Assembly: GCF_022664435.1 (NCBI RefSeq)
Contig: NZ_JAKREU010000002.1
Coordinates: 124,001 to 188,000 of the forward strand
Length of the DNA: 64,000 nucleotides
Source: Sphingomonas panni
GTDB taxonomy: Bacteria > Pseudomonadota > Alphaproteobacteria > Sphingomonadales > Sphingomonadaceae
Reading direction: 5' to 3'
Shown in pieces: positions 24,119 to 35,754 of this stretch (positions are counted from its first letter, which is position 1; the number at the start of each line of letters is the position of its first letter). Under the pieces are notes generated by a model. That model had not been told where the DNA came from, did no database searches, and saw nothing but the letters and a program-made list of their open reading frames with translations. The position numbers and the translations under genes are program-made.

Positions 24119-25867
24119 CTAGCCCTGGCCCGGCGCGGCAAACATCTGGCGTAGCTCGCTTTTCAAAATCTTCCCATTGGCGTTGCGGGGCAATACCGTG
24201 TCGGAGAAGCGGACCGCCACCGGCACCTTGAACGCTGCCAGCCGCGCGCGGACGAAGTCCTGCAATTCCACCTCGGTCGCTTCGCAACCGGGGCAGAGAT
24301 GGACGACGGCGGCGGGCACCTCGCCCAGCACCCGGTCGGGCACACCGACCAGCGCTGCGTCAGTGACCGAGGGATGGGCGTATAGCACGTCCTCCACCTC
24401 GATCGAATAGATGTTCTCGCCGCCACGAATAATGATGTCCTTGGCCCGGTCGACGATGTAGCAGAAGCCATCCTCGTCCAGCCGCGCGACGTCGCCGGTC
24501 CGCACCCATCCGTCGACGAAGGTCCGGGCCGTATCCTCGGGCGCATTCCAATAGCCGCGCACGATCATCGGCCCGCGCGCCCATAGCTCGCCGACCTCAC
24601 CGATGGGCGGTTCGGTCACGCCATCGGCGGCCATGATCTTCAGGTCGGCGACCGGCACCGGTGCGCCGCAGCTGGTCGGGCGGGCCAGATAATCCTCGCC
24701 CAGATGCTGGGTGACGGTCGCCATCGTCTCGGTCATGCCCCAGCCATTGCCGGGCAGCGCCCGGAACACCTCGAAGATGCGCTTGACCAGATCGGGCGCG
24801 GACGGTGCGCCGCCATATTGCACGACCTCCAGCGACGACAGGTCGTGGTTCGCCCGGTCGGGATGCTCCAGCAGCTGCCACGCGATGGTGGGTACGCCGC
24901 CAGTCACCTGCACCCGCTCCCGCTCGATCAGCGCCAGCGCCTCGCCCGCATCCCATTTGCGCATCAGCACCAGCGTCGTACCCCCGGCCAGCGCCCCCAT
25001 CAGCGACGCGCTGCACGCCGTCACGTGGAAGAACGGGATGACCAGCAACCCGACCTTCGGCTCCGGCTCGGGCGGCATCTCGCCCCGCCGCAGATAGGAA
25101 CGCGCCGCGACATAGGCCGCCGACAGGATATTGGTCGACAGGTTGCGATGCGTGCCCAGCGCCCCCTTGGGCCGCCCGGTCGTGCCGCTGGTATAGAAAA
25201 TCGTCGCAGCATCGTCGGGCGCGATCGCGACCGCGGGCAGGGCAACCTCCGGCAGGGTTGCATAGTCGGCGCAGCTGCCGATCGCATCCTCCAGCCGCCG
25301 TTCGATGCCCGTCAGTGGCACCCGCGCCCGCGCGACCAGCACCGCCTCCAACGCCGGCATAGCGCCATAGTCGCCGCCCAGCCGATCATGCCGCTGCCGA
25401 TCAACGATCAGCACGCGCGCGCCCGAATCGTTGACGCCATAGGCCAGTTCCTGCGGGCTCCACCACGCGTTGAGCGGCACGCAGATCGCCCCCGTCGCGA
25501 CGACGGCGAAGAACGCGACCGGCCATTCGGGCATGTTGCGCATGGCCAGCGCGACCCGGTCGCCCTTGCCCACACCCATCGCCGTCAGTTCGGCCGCCAG
25601 CGTGGCGATGGCGCGATATTGCGCTTCATAAGTGACGCGCTGATCCTCATGGATCGTCGCCAGCCGATCGCCATGGGTCCGCGACAGCGCGACAAGCTGC
25701 GTCAGATTGGCTGGGGCATTCTTCCAGACCCGCGTGTCGATCCCGTCGATCGTCACGCTGTCCATCTCGAACGGCTGGCCGGGCGCGGTCAGCGCCGCCT
25801 GCACCTGTGCCATCGACATCCGCGGCCAGTCGGACGGTACCGCCATCGTCGCTTCGTTCCCTGCCAC
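24119..25867 (-). CDS. AMP-dependent acyl-CoA synthetase (long-chain type)
   Basis: A 582-residue ANL-superfamily ligase that activates a carboxylic acid to its acyl-CoA via acyl-AMP. The P-loop motif is 'IFYTSGTTGRPKGALGTH'; further family motifs are 'GWGMTETMATV', 'GWVRTGDVARLDEDGF' and the C-terminal lysine in 'NANGKILKSEL'. The substrate is not fixed by sequence, but the context (beta-oxidation genes on the other side of a 160-base divergent promoter region) suggests a fatty or branched acid. Met8 is a possible alternative start. Confidence 0.9.
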   Translation of the reverse strand: MAGNEATMAVPSDWPRMSMAQVQAALTAPGQPFEMDSVTIDGIDTRVWKNAPANLTQLVALSRTHGDRLATIHEDQRVTYEAQYRAIATLAAELTAMGVGKGDRVALAMRNMPEWPVAFFAVVATGAICVPLNAWWSPQELAYGVNDSGARVLIVDRQRHDRLGGDYGAMPALEAVLVARARVPLTGIERRLEDAIGSCADYATLPEVALPAVAIAPDDAATIFYTSGTTGRPKGALGTHRNLSTNILSAAYVAARSYLRRGEMPPEPEPKVGLLVIPFFHVTACSASLMGALAGGTTLVLMRKWDAGEALALIERERVQVTGGVPTIAWQLLEHPDRANHDLSSLEVVQYGGAPSAPDLVKRIFEVFRALPGNGWGMTETMATVTQHLGEDYLARPTSCGAPVPVADLKIMAADGVTEPPIGEVGELWARGPMIVRGYWNAPEDTARTFVDGWVRTGDVARLDEDGFCYIVDRAKDIIIRGGENIYSIEVEDVLYAHPSVTDAALVGVPDRVLGEVPAAVVHLCPGCEATEVELQDFVRARLAAFKVPVAVRFSDTVLPRNANGKILKSELRQMFAAPGQG

Positions 25868-26027
25868 GCAACCGCTCCTGCACTATTGTCGAAGGTCGGG
25901 TTTGCCCCGATCCGTCGCTTTTCCTTCGCTGCCACTATTGATTGTCATTCCGTGAAAGGCAATAGAATGCGGCAACCCCGCCGGCGTTTAGAAGGACCGG
26001 TATGGCAGCTTATGGAGAAGATGCGAC

Positions 26028-28048
<2,021 letters not shown>

Positions 28049-28052
<4 letters not shown>

Positions 28053-29227
28053 GCGACCTCGCCCAATTCCGCGCCGATACCCGCGCCTGGCTGGAGAAAA
28101 ACTGTCCGCCGTCGATGCGCCACCCGGTGCATTCGGACAAGGACGTCACCTGGGGCGGGCGCAACCCGACCTATGCCAACCCCGACCAGAAGCTCTGGCT
28201 CGACCGAATGGCCGCGCGGGGCTGGACCGTGCCGGACTGGCCGACGGCCTATGGCGGCGGGGGCCTGTCGCCGGCCGAGGCCAAAATATTGCGTGAGGAA
28301 ATGGCGGCAATAAACGCCCGCAACCCCCTCTATTCCTTCGGCATTTCGATGCTTGGCCCCGCCCTGCTGAAATACGGCACCGAGGCGCAGAAGCAGGAAC
28401 ATCTGCCCAGGATCGCCCGCGGCGAAATCCGCTGGTGTCAGGGCTATAGCGAACCCGGTGCCGGCTCCGACCTCGCCGGCCTTCAGACCAGCGCGGTCGA
28501 GGACGGCGACGACTTCATCGTCAATGGCCAGAAGGTGTGGACCAGCTATGCGGACAAGGCCGACTGGATCTTTTGCCTCGTCCGCACCGACCGCACGACC
28601 AAGCAGGCCGGCATCAGCTTCCTGCTGTTCGACATGGCCTCACCCGGCGTCACCACCCGCCCGATCAAGCTGATCTCCGGCAACTCGCCCTTTTGCGAAA
28701 CCTTCTTCGACGACGTGCGCGTGCCCAAGGCCAATCTGGTCGGTGAACTGAACAAGGGATGGGACGTCGCCAAATATCTGCTCGGCCATGAGCGGGAGAT
28801 GATCTCCGGCATGGGGCTGACCGACGACCGTCCGCTGATCGAGCGCGCAGTGGAGGCGGTCGGCCTGGACGAACAGGGTCGCCTCGCCGATCCGATGCTT
28901 CGTGCCGCGATCGCGACCTTCGACGTCCGCGCCCGCGCCTTCGCCGCCATGTCCGAGCGCTTCCGCGACGAACTGAAGGCGCATCGCGCCCATCCCGCGC
29001 AGCCCAGCATGATGAAATATGTCGGAACCGAGCTGAACAAGACCCGCCACGAACTGATGATGGCAGCGGGCGGCAGCGATCTGCTCGAATGGGAAGGTGC
29101 CGACAGCCGCGACGGGGCGGAGGCACGGGCGTGGCTGCGCACCAAGGCCAATTCGATCGAGGGCGGCACGTCCGAAATCCAGCTCAACATCGTCGCACGT
29201 CGGATTCTCGACCTGCCGACCCAGTGA
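28049..29227 (+). CDS. Acyl-CoA dehydrogenase, large-subunit type
   Basis: A 392-residue FAD-dependent acyl-CoA dehydrogenase. '[19 protein letters not shown]' is the flavin/substrate signature, '[15 protein letters not shown]' follows, and '[19 protein letters not shown]' ends the protein. In sequence and size it resembles the larger partner of two-gene, heteromeric dehydrogenases (PimC-like). The next gene, a 375-residue relative, would be the smaller partner. Coupled to the preceding gene by a 4-base overlap. Confidence 0.9.
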
Positions 29228-29249
29228 CCTTCTGTCAGAAAGTCCGACC

Positions 29250-30377
29250 ATGCCATTGTTTCTGAACGAAGATCAGACGATGCTCGCCGATACCGCGCGC
29301 GAATTTCTGGGCGAGGCCGCGCCGGTCGCGCACCTCCGCGCGCTGCGCGATGCCGACGATCCGACCGGTTTCGACCGCGACCTCTGGGCGAAGTTCGCCG
29401 AGATGGGCTTTACCGGCATGATGGTCCCCGAAAGCGCCGGCGGCCTGGGGCTGGGCCATGTCGAGGCCGGCATCGTGCTGGAGGAGATCGGCCGCAACTT
29501 GTCGCCGTCGCCTTTTCTCGTGACCTCGGTCGCCGCCGTCGCCGCGCTGACAGGCACCACCGCCGGCGAACGCTGGCTGCCGCAAATCGCCGCCGGCAAG
29601 GCAGTCGCCGCGCTCGCCATCGACGAACGGGCGAAGCATGGCGACGGCATCGCAATGACGGCGGAGCGTGCCGGCAACGGCTTCCGCCTGTCGGGAATCA
29701 AGCAGTTCGTGACCCATGGTCATGTCGCCGACCTGATCCTCGTCGTGGCACGCACCACCGGCAGCGCGGACGACAAGGACGGCCTGACCCTGTTCGCCCT
29801 TCCCGCCGACACCCCCGGCCTGACCGCCGATCCGCGTCGGCTGGTCGACAGCAGCATCGCCGCACGGCTGACCTTCGATAATGTGCAGGTCGATGGCGAC
29901 GCGGTGGTCGGCGACGTCGATGACGGCGGCACCCCGCTCGCCCGCCTGCTCTCCGCCGCTCGCACCGGTGCCGCAGCGGAGGCGCTCGGCGTAGGCGACG
30001 GCGCGGCGACCCGTACGCTCGACTATTTGCGCCAGCGCACGCAGTTCGGCCAGACCATCGGCAGTTTCCAGGCGCTGCAGCACCGTGCCGCGCATCTCTA
30101 TGCCGAACTGGAGGTCGCCCGCGCCGCCGTCCTGAAGGCGCAGCAACTGCTCGACGACGCCTCTCCCGACGCCGACCTTGCCGTGTCCGTCGCAAAGGCG
30201 ATGGCCGGCATGGCCGCCACGCTGTCGGTACAGGAAGCGGTGCAGATGCATGGCGGCATTGGCATGACCGACGCGGCTGATATAGGCTTCTTCATGAAGC
30301 GCGCCCGCGTCCTGACCGAAATGTTCGGCGATATCGGCTATCACACCGACCGTGTGGCGCGCGCCGGGGGATATTGA
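29250..30377 (+). CDS. Acyl-CoA dehydrogenase, small-subunit type
   Basis: A 375-residue acyl-CoA dehydrogenase starting at ATG 29250 ('MPLFLNEDQTMLADTAREFL'). It carries 'GFTGMMVPESAGGLGLGHVE' and 'VQMHGGIGMTDAADIGFF', and its C-terminus is a short FAD-binding helical domain. The frame is open upstream, but that part lies inside the previous gene. Tandem order after a PimC-like gene suggests a heteromeric enzyme. Substrate unknown. Its stop overlaps the tesB start (TGATG). Confidence 0.88.
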   Translation: MPLFLNEDQTMLADTAREFLGEAAPVAHLRALRDADDPTGFDRDLWAKFAEMGFTGMMVPESAGGLGLGHVEAGIVLEEIGRNLSPSPFLVTSVAAVAALTGTTAGERWLPQIAAGKAVAALAIDERAKHGDGIAMTAERAGNGFRLSGIKQFVTHGHVADLILVVARTTGSADDKDGLTLFALPADTPGLTADPRRLVDSSIAARLTFDNVQVDGDAVVGDVDDGGTPLARLLSAARTGAAAEALGVGDGAATRTLDYLRQRTQFGQTIGSFQALQHRAAHLYAELEVARAAVLKAQQLLDDASPDADLAVSVAKAMAGMAATLSVQEAVQMHGGIGMTDAADIGFFMKRARVLTEMFGDIGYHTDRVARAGGY

Positions 30378-31249
30378 TGGAGCCAACACCCGACGATCTG
30401 ATCGCCGGCCTCGTCCGCCTGCTCGATATCGAGGAGATCGACACCGACCTGTATCGCGGCGCGCGCAACCCCGGCGGGGTCGGTCGCGTGTTCGGCGGGC
30501 AGGTGATCGCGCAAGCGTTGCAGGCGGCCCAGCGATCGATCGGCGGAGAGAAGATCGCCCATTCGCTCCACGCCTATTTCATGCGGCCGGGCGACGAACA
30601 GCACCCGATCGTCTATCGTGTCGTGCGCGATTTCGCGGGGCGCAGCTTCGCCAATGCGCGGGTGATCGCGATGCAGCGCGGACAGGCGATCCTGAACATG
30701 GCAGCCTCGTTCCAGCTGCCCGAAGACGGACTGACCCATCAGGACGCGATGCCCGACGTTCCGCCCCCGGAAGCATTGCCGACCGACCGGGAAATGCGGG
30801 AGACGATGCAGGATCGCATCCCGGAGAAATATCGCCGCCTGTTCCTGCGCGCCCGCCCGATCGAAATCCGCCCGGTCGAACCCGCGCACTGGACCGATCC
30901 GACCAAACGCGCGCCGTTGCAGCATGGCTGGTTCCGCGCGGTTGCACCGATCGGCGACGACATGACGCTGCACCGTGCGATCCTGGCCTATGCCAGCGAC
31001 ATGATGCTGCTCGGCACCTGCATGTTGCCGCACGGCGTCCATTGGCTGACCGACACCATGCAAACGGCCAGCCTCGACCACGCGCTCTGGCTGCACGAAC
31101 CGTTCCGCGCCGACGACTGGTTGCTGTACCAGACCGACAGCCCGTGGGCCGGCCACGCCCGCGGCATGAACCGCGGTCGCTTCTTCAGCCGCGACGGACG
31201 ATTGGTGGCCAGCGTCGCACAGGAAGGGCTGGTGCGGGTGCGGGGATGA
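30377..31249 (+). CDS. tesB: Acyl-CoA thioesterase II
   Basis: A 290-residue double-hotdog thioesterase that hydrolyses medium to long acyl-CoA. The motifs 'NPGGVGRVFGGQVIAQAL', 'HSLHAYFMRPGDEQHPIVY' and 'HGVHWLTDTMQTASLDHALW' are typical of TesB. The ATG at 30377 overlaps the previous stop; a TTG one codon upstream is less likely. It is the last gene of a four-gene operon for acyl-CoA oxidation and may release acids or recycle CoA. Confidence 0.93.
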   Translation: MEPTPDDLIAGLVRLLDIEEIDTDLYRGARNPGGVGRVFGGQVIAQALQAAQRSIGGEKIAHSLHAYFMRPGDEQHPIVYRVVRDFAGRSFANARVIAMQRGQAILNMAASFQLPEDGLTHQDAMPDVPPPEALPTDREMRETMQDRIPEKYRRLFLRARPIEIRPVEPAHWTDPTKRAPLQHGWFRAVAPIGDDMTLHRAILAYASDMMLLGTCMLPHGVHWLTDTMQTASLDHALWLHEPFRADDWLLYQTDSPWAGHARGMNRGRFFSRDGRLVASVAQEGLVRVRG

Positions 31250-31286
31250 TCGCGCGGATGGCCACGTGCCCCTTCCCGCCCCGAAC

Positions 31287-31366
31287 GTCATCCCAGCGAA
31301 GGCTGGGATCTCATGGTTGCAGTCCGGGACAGGAGCCGCAAGAGGCCCCAGCCTGCGCTGGGGCGA
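31287..31366. repeat. Intergenic palindromic repeat (family B copy 2)
   Basis: GTCATCCCAGCGAAGGCTGG and CCCCAGCCTGCGCTGGGGCGAC form an inverted repeat between convergent tesB and the catalase-like gene. It is close to the unit at 13856-13936. Confidence 0.7.
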
Positions 31367-31438
31367 CGTGATGGGGCATATGGGTCACCGGGAAACCGCG
31401 GCCCCGCGCAAGCGGCACGGAACCACTAAGGCATAGCC

Positions 31439-32518
31439 TCACCCCGGCTCATGCAACGGACAGCCGTTGAACCGCCGCCGATACTGAACCGAATGGTCAT
31501 AGATCGGCTTGCGCACCCGATTGACGCCGCCCAACGGCTGATGCGCGGCAAGGCCGGTCCAGACGCTGAAGCGCAGATTGTCATCGACCTCGGCCACCTT
31601 GTCCGCCGACCAGCTGTCCTGCGGCTCGGTGCGGATCGTCGCGACGGTGACGAACGGGCTGACATCCTCCGGCCACGGCGTTGCCGCATCTTCGATCGGC
31701 TGAGCATCGGTATCGCGGAGCAACTGCACGCGCACTTCCCATTCGCCCCGTACCCGGCGCGCGTCCGCCTGCACGTCCTCGCGAATGGCATCGGGGCGAC
31801 CGCTGGTATCGACCACGGTATCGGTCAGGGCAGTCAGGTCCGGCGACACCGGCACCAGCTGATATTTCGCGACGAACGCACCATGGCGGAAGGGCGTGGC
31901 GGAGAAATAGGTTTCGCCCAGCGGATGGACATTCTTCGACCCGCCCATCGTCTTCAGCAGCGTGCTTTCGGTACCGACCGCTTCCAACGCCGCCTCGGCC
32001 CCGCGCAGGACATAGGACAGCGCCTTCTTGGCCCATTCCGCCTTGTCGGTGGTTTTGGCCAGCAGCTTCAGGTTGCCGGCGAACTTCTCCGGCGTCGGTG
32101 CGGCAAAGCCGGGGGCGTTGACCATCACGAAATCCTGCGTCCGCCCCGCCGCACCCGGCAGGCGTTCGCCCTCGACGTCCAGCACCTTCCACGCCAGCCC
32201 GCGCGGCAGACCGATCGCGTCGTCGAGAATATCACCCGGATTGGTCGAGAACCGCAGGATGACGGGGTGCGTACCCGGCGTCGCGAACAGCCCCTGCGCC
32301 AGTTCGGGCGGCAGGTCGTCATGAATCGTCAGTTCACCCTTCAGGATGCCATGCCCCTTGGCGTGAACCGCACGCACCGCCCTGCCGTAATCCTTGGACG
32401 TCGTTTCGAGGATCGTGTCGAACGACTCCTCCATCTGCTTGACCGTCTCGGCCTCGTCCGGCTGCGGCTGTTCGAGCCCGGCCGAATAACGGATCGGCGG
32501 TTTCAGCATGGCGGTCAT
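31439..32518 (-). CDS. Catalase-like heme protein (small catalase family)
   Basis: A 359-residue member of the catalase-fold family, shorter than full catalases (about 480+). The distal His lies in 'RAVHAKGHGILKGELTIHDD', followed by 'GTHPVILRFSTNPGDILDDA' and 'TQDFVMVNAPGFAAPTPEKF'. The expected heme-ligand Tyr region is hard to place with certainty. Such small proteins often act as peroxidases or lipid-peroxide enzymes. The start at 32518 follows AAAGGAG. It follows the SDR gene on the same strand after 58 bases. Confidence 0.75.
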   Translation of the reverse strand: MTAMLKPPIRYSAGLEQPQPDEAETVKQMEESFDTILETTSKDYGRAVRAVHAKGHGILKGELTIHDDLPPELAQGLFATPGTHPVILRFSTNPGDILDDAIGLPRGLAWKVLDVEGERLPGAAGRTQDFVMVNAPGFAAPTPEKFAGNLKLLAKTTDKAEWAKKALSYVLRGAEAALEAVGTESTLLKTMGGSKNVHPLGETYFSATPFRHGAFVAKYQLVPVSPDLTALTDTVVDTSGRPDAIREDVQADARRVRGEWEVRVQLLRDTDAQPIEDAATPWPEDVSPFVTVATIRTEPQDSWSADKVAEVDDNLRFSVWTGLAAHQPLGGVNRVRKPIYDHSVQYRRRFNGCPLHEPG

Positions 32519-32576
32519 CGGCAAACTCCTTTGTCTCAGAGCGAGAAAGGACGGCCGCTGCAATCGTTCCGCGCCG

Positions 32577-33371
32577 TCAGACGGCGGTACGCCCATAGTC
32601 CTGCCGGGTCACCGGATGGCTCGACGACAGCCCGCCATCGACCGCCCATGCCTGTCCGTTGACATAGCTCGCCTCCGCCGACGCGAGGAACAGCACGACC
32701 GCCGCCACCTCCTCGGGCTCGCCACCGCGACGCAAGGGGTTCAAGCGCCCGATCCGCGACTCTTTCCCATGCTGCCGGGCATGATCGTAGACCATCGCGG
32801 TCATGCCGGTTTCGATGAGGCCCGGGCACACCGCATTCACCCGCACGCCCGACCCCGACAGCTGCTGCGCGGCGGTCTGGACCAGGTTGATGACCCCCGC
32901 CTTCGACGCGGAATAGGGTGCGCCGCCCGCCCCGGATCGCAGACCCGCCACGCTGGCGGTACACACGATCGCCCCGCCACCCGCCGCCGCCATGACCGGC
33001 GCGGCGTGACGGATCGCCAGGAACGGACCGATCAGGTTGACGCGCAGGATCTCCGCCCAATCCTCCGCCGTCGTATCGAACAACCCGGCGATGCCGCCGG
33101 ATATACCGGCATTGGCATGGACGACATCGATCCCGCCGAACGTCTCGACGCCGAGGGCAATCGCGCGCGCCACGTCCGCATCGTCGCCGGCATCCATGGC
33201 GCAGCCGACCGCGCGGCCGCCCATGTCCTCGATCATCGCCGCTGTCACGTCAGCCTGCACCACATCACCGCACACCACCCCCGCCCCTTCGCGGGCAAAG
33301 GCCAACGCAGTCGCCCGCCCGATGCCCGATCCCGCCCCGGTGACCAGCACCGACTTCCCCGCAAAGCGCAT
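32577..33371 (-). CDS. Short-chain dehydrogenase/reductase (SDR)
   Basis: A 264-residue classical SDR. The cofactor motif is 'GAGSGIG' (12-18), 'NAG' is present, and the catalytic set is S140, Y153 and K157 ('APYSASKAG'). The Asp in 'GDVVQADV' favours NAD over NADP. The substrate is unknown, likely a hydroxyacyl or alcohol intermediate given its neighbours. The start at 33371 overlaps the stop of the APH-like kinase gene (TGATG), so it is part of the acyl-CoA dehydrogenase-kinase-SDR operon. Confidence 0.88.
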   Translation of the reverse strand: MRFAGKSVLVTGAGSGIGRATALAFAREGAGVVCGDVVQADVTAAMIEDMGGRAVGCAMDAGDDADVARAIALGVETFGGIDVVHANAGISGGIAGLFDTTAEDWAEILRVNLIGPFLAIRHAAPVMAAAGGGAIVCTASVAGLRSGAGGAPYSASKAGVINLVQTAAQQLSGSGVRVNAVCPGLIETGMTAMVYDHARQHGKESRIGRLNPLRRGGEPEEVAAVVLFLASAEASYVNGQAWAVDGGLSSSHPVTRQDYGRTAV

Positions 33372-34384
33372 CACGCCCCCGCCTTCTTCGCAAAATCCCA
33401 TGCCATCGCCGCCAGCATCGGCACCCGCTCCGCCATCGCCGCCGCCTGCGCGCTGGCCGCATTCCCGTCGCGCACACGCTGCTTGATGCCCTGCACGATG
33501 CCGGTCAGGCGAAAGAGGTTATAGGCGAAATACCAGTCGAGCCGCGGCACGTCGCTTCGCCCCGTCGCCGCGCAATAGCGCGCCACCACCTCGTCCACCG
33601 TCGGGATACCGCTATCGGCACCCGCCAACCCCTTGATCCCCGACCGGCCGTCCGGTTCGGTACCCCAGTTCATCAGCAGATAGGTGAAGTCGGCCAGCGG
33701 ATCGCCCAGCGTCGACAATTCCCAGTCGAGCACCGCGACGACGCGGGGCGCGCCGTCCGCAAAGATCAGATTGTCGATCCGGTAATCGCCATGGACGATC
33801 GACACGCGCTCCTGCTCGGGCACGGTACGCGGCAGCCATTCGATCAGCCGTTCGACATCGGGCAGATCATCGGTCTGGCTCGCCCGGTACTGCCGGGTCC
33901 AGCGCGCCACTTGCCGCTCGAAATAATTGCCGGGCTTGCCGTAATCGCCCAGCCCCACCGCAACCGGATCGATCGCGTGCAGCGCCGCCAGCGCATCGAT
34001 CATCGCGTCATAATGCGCGCGCCGCTCGGCGGGTGTCATCGCCGGCATCGATCCGTCCCAGATCGTCCGTCCCGCGACCCGTTCCATCAAATAGAAGGGC
34101 GCGCCGATCACCCCTGCATCCTCGCACAGGGCAACCGGCCGAGGCACCGGATAGCCGGTCGGATGCAGTGCCGAGATCAGGGCAAATTCGCGCTCGACCG
34201 CATGGGCGCTGGGCAGCAACGGCCCGAACGGCTTGCGCCGCAACACGAACGATCCGGCGGGCAGGTCGATGCGATAGGTCGGATTGCTCTGCCCGCCCGG
34301 ATAGCGGGTGACCGCGACCGGCCCCTCGCCCACGGTCGCCGTCAGCCACGGCGTCAGCCGCGTCAGGTCGAGGTCATTATCCAT
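33371..34384 (-). CDS. APH-like phosphotransferase (ACAD10/LvaA-type kinase)
   Basis: A 337-residue protein with an aminoglycoside-phosphotransferase fold. The catalytic loop is '[12 protein letters not shown]' (H198-N205) and the metal-binding Asp is D220 in '[18 protein letters not shown]'; 'FVLRRKPFG' supplies the ATP-binding lysine. Enzymes of this type work with acyl-CoA dehydrogenases to phosphorylate 4-hydroxyacyl-CoA, as in ACAD10/11 and the levulinate LvaA system. The start codon overlaps the end of the neighbouring dehydrogenase gene by 8 bases, supporting a shared role. It is not likely to be an antibiotic-resistance gene. Confidence 0.85.
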   Translation of the reverse strand: MDNDLDLTRLTPWLTATVGEGPVAVTRYPGGQSNPTYRIDLPAGSFVLRRKPFGPLLPSAHAVEREFALISALHPTGYPVPRPVALCEDAGVIGAPFYLMERVAGRTIWDGSMPAMTPAERRAHYDAMIDALAALHAIDPVAVGLGDYGKPGNYFERQVARWTRQYRASQTDDLPDVERLIEWLPRTVPEQERVSIVHGDYRIDNLIFADGAPRVVAVLDWELSTLGDPLADFTYLLMNWGTEPDGRSGIKGLAGADSGIPTVDEVVARYCAATGRSDVPRLDWYFAYNLFRLTGIVQGIKQRVRDGNAASAQAAAMAERVPMLAAMAWDFAKKAGA

Positions 34385-35627
34385 CGGCCACCTTCGCGAA
34401 TTCGGCGCGGGCGATGGCGCGGTTATGCACCTCGTCCGGCCCGTCGGCAAAGCGCAGCGTGCGTACCCCGGCCCATGCGGCGGCCAGCGGAAAATCCTCC
34501 GACACGCCGCCCCCGCCATGCGCCTGGATCGCATCGTCGAGGATCTGTAGCGCCATGGTCGGCGCCTGTACCTTGATCATGGCGATCTCGCCCTGCGCCG
34601 CCTTGTTGCCGGCACGGTCCATCATGTCGGCGGCCTTGAGACAGAGCAGCCGCGTCATCTCGATATCGATCCGCGCCCGCGCCACGCGCTGTTCCCAGAT
34701 CGAATGCTCGGCGATGGTCTTGCCGAACGCCACCCGCGACTGCAGCCGCTTCGCCATCGCCGCCAGCGCCATTTCGGCCACACCGATGGTGCGCATACAA
34801 TGGTGGATGCGCCCCGGCCCCAGCCGTCCCTGCGCGATCTCGAACCCGCGTCCTTCCCCCAGCAACAGGTTGGCGGCGGGTACGCGCACCTTCTCCAACA
34901 CCACCTCGCCATGGCCGTGCGGCGCATGGTCATAGCCATAGACCGGCAGCATCCGCTCGATCCGGACGCCGGGCGTATCCATCGGCACCAGGATCATGCT
35001 CTGCTGCTGGTGCCGCCGGGCTTGCGTGTCGGTCTTGCCCATCACGATCGCCACCTCGCAGCGCGGATCGCCCGTCCCCGACGACCACCATTTGCGCCCG
35101 TCGATCACATAATCGTCATCGTCGCCGTCGCGCACGATCCGCGTCTCGATATTGGTCGCATCCGACGACGCCACCGCCGGTTCGGTCATCAGGAAGGCGG
35201 AGCGGATGCGCCCCTCCATCAGCGGCCGCAGCCACCGCTCCTTCTGCTCGCGCGTGCCATAGCGGTGCAGCACCTCCATATTGCCGGTGTCGGGCGCGGA
35301 ACAGTTGAACACCTCGCTCGCCCAATGCCACTTGCCCATTTCCTCGGCGCACAGCGCATATTCGACGTTCGACAGCTGCGTCCCCTCGAACGCAAAACTC
35401 TCATCGACCAGCGGCGCTCCCGAATGCGGCGGCATGAACAGGTTCCACAGGCCGGCAGCCTTGGCCTTTTCCTTCAGCGGCTCCAGCATGGCGACCGGTG
35501 CCCAGCGATCGCCGCTCGCGACCTCGCGATGGTAGTCATGGTCGGCGGGGGCGACATGCTCGGCGATGAACGCCGCCACGCGGTCGCGATATTCGGTTTC
35601 GCGCGCACTGAACCGAAAGTCCAACAT
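34377..35627 (-). CDS. Acyl-CoA dehydrogenase (ACAD10/11-like)
   Basis: A 416-residue acyl-CoA dehydrogenase. '[20 protein letters not shown]' is the flavin/substrate signature, with '[20 protein letters not shown]' and '[20 protein letters not shown]'. The sequence type and the adjacent APH-like kinase match the bacterial ACAD10/11 arrangement, in which kinase and dehydrogenase are separate genes. It is divergent from the tandem TetR regulator across a 127-base gap, so that regulator may control it. Confidence 0.9.
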   Translation of the reverse strand: MLDFRFSARETEYRDRVAAFIAEHVAPADHDYHREVASGDRWAPVAMLEPLKEKAKAAGLWNLFMPPHSGAPLVDESFAFEGTQLSNVEYALCAEEMGKWHWASEVFNCSAPDTGNMEVLHRYGTREQKERWLRPLMEGRIRSAFLMTEPAVASSDATNIETRIVRDGDDDDYVIDGRKWWSSGTGDPRCEVAIVMGKTDTQARRHQQQSMILVPMDTPGVRIERMLPVYGYDHAPHGHGEVVLEKVRVPAANLLLGEGRGFEIAQGRLGPGRIHHCMRTIGVAEMALAAMAKRLQSRVAFGKTIAEHSIWEQRVARARIDIEMTRLLCLKAADMMDRAGNKAAQGEIAMIKVQAPTMALQILDDAIQAHGGGGVSEDFPLAAAWAGVRTLRFADGPDEVHNRAIARAEFAKVADG

Positions 35628-35754
35628 CCGTCTCCCGTTGCAACTGTTTTGCCCGGTCTATGCCATACCGCATATTCGGTAAAGCACGGATGACGTCGCG
35701 GCGCGGTGCGAAATTTTGGCTTGGGGTCCACACCCGATCTGCTAGGGTCACAGG

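Noticed and set aside
23892..24287. Minus-strand frame in the gap before the acyl-CoA ligase
   Set aside because: Half of it overlaps the ligase gene in another frame and the rest has no recognisable domain or ribosome site.
33371..34384. Antibiotic-resistance aminoglycoside phosphotransferase
   Set aside because: The kinase fold is shared, but the gene overlaps an acyl-CoA dehydrogenase and has the features of ACAD10-type kinases.
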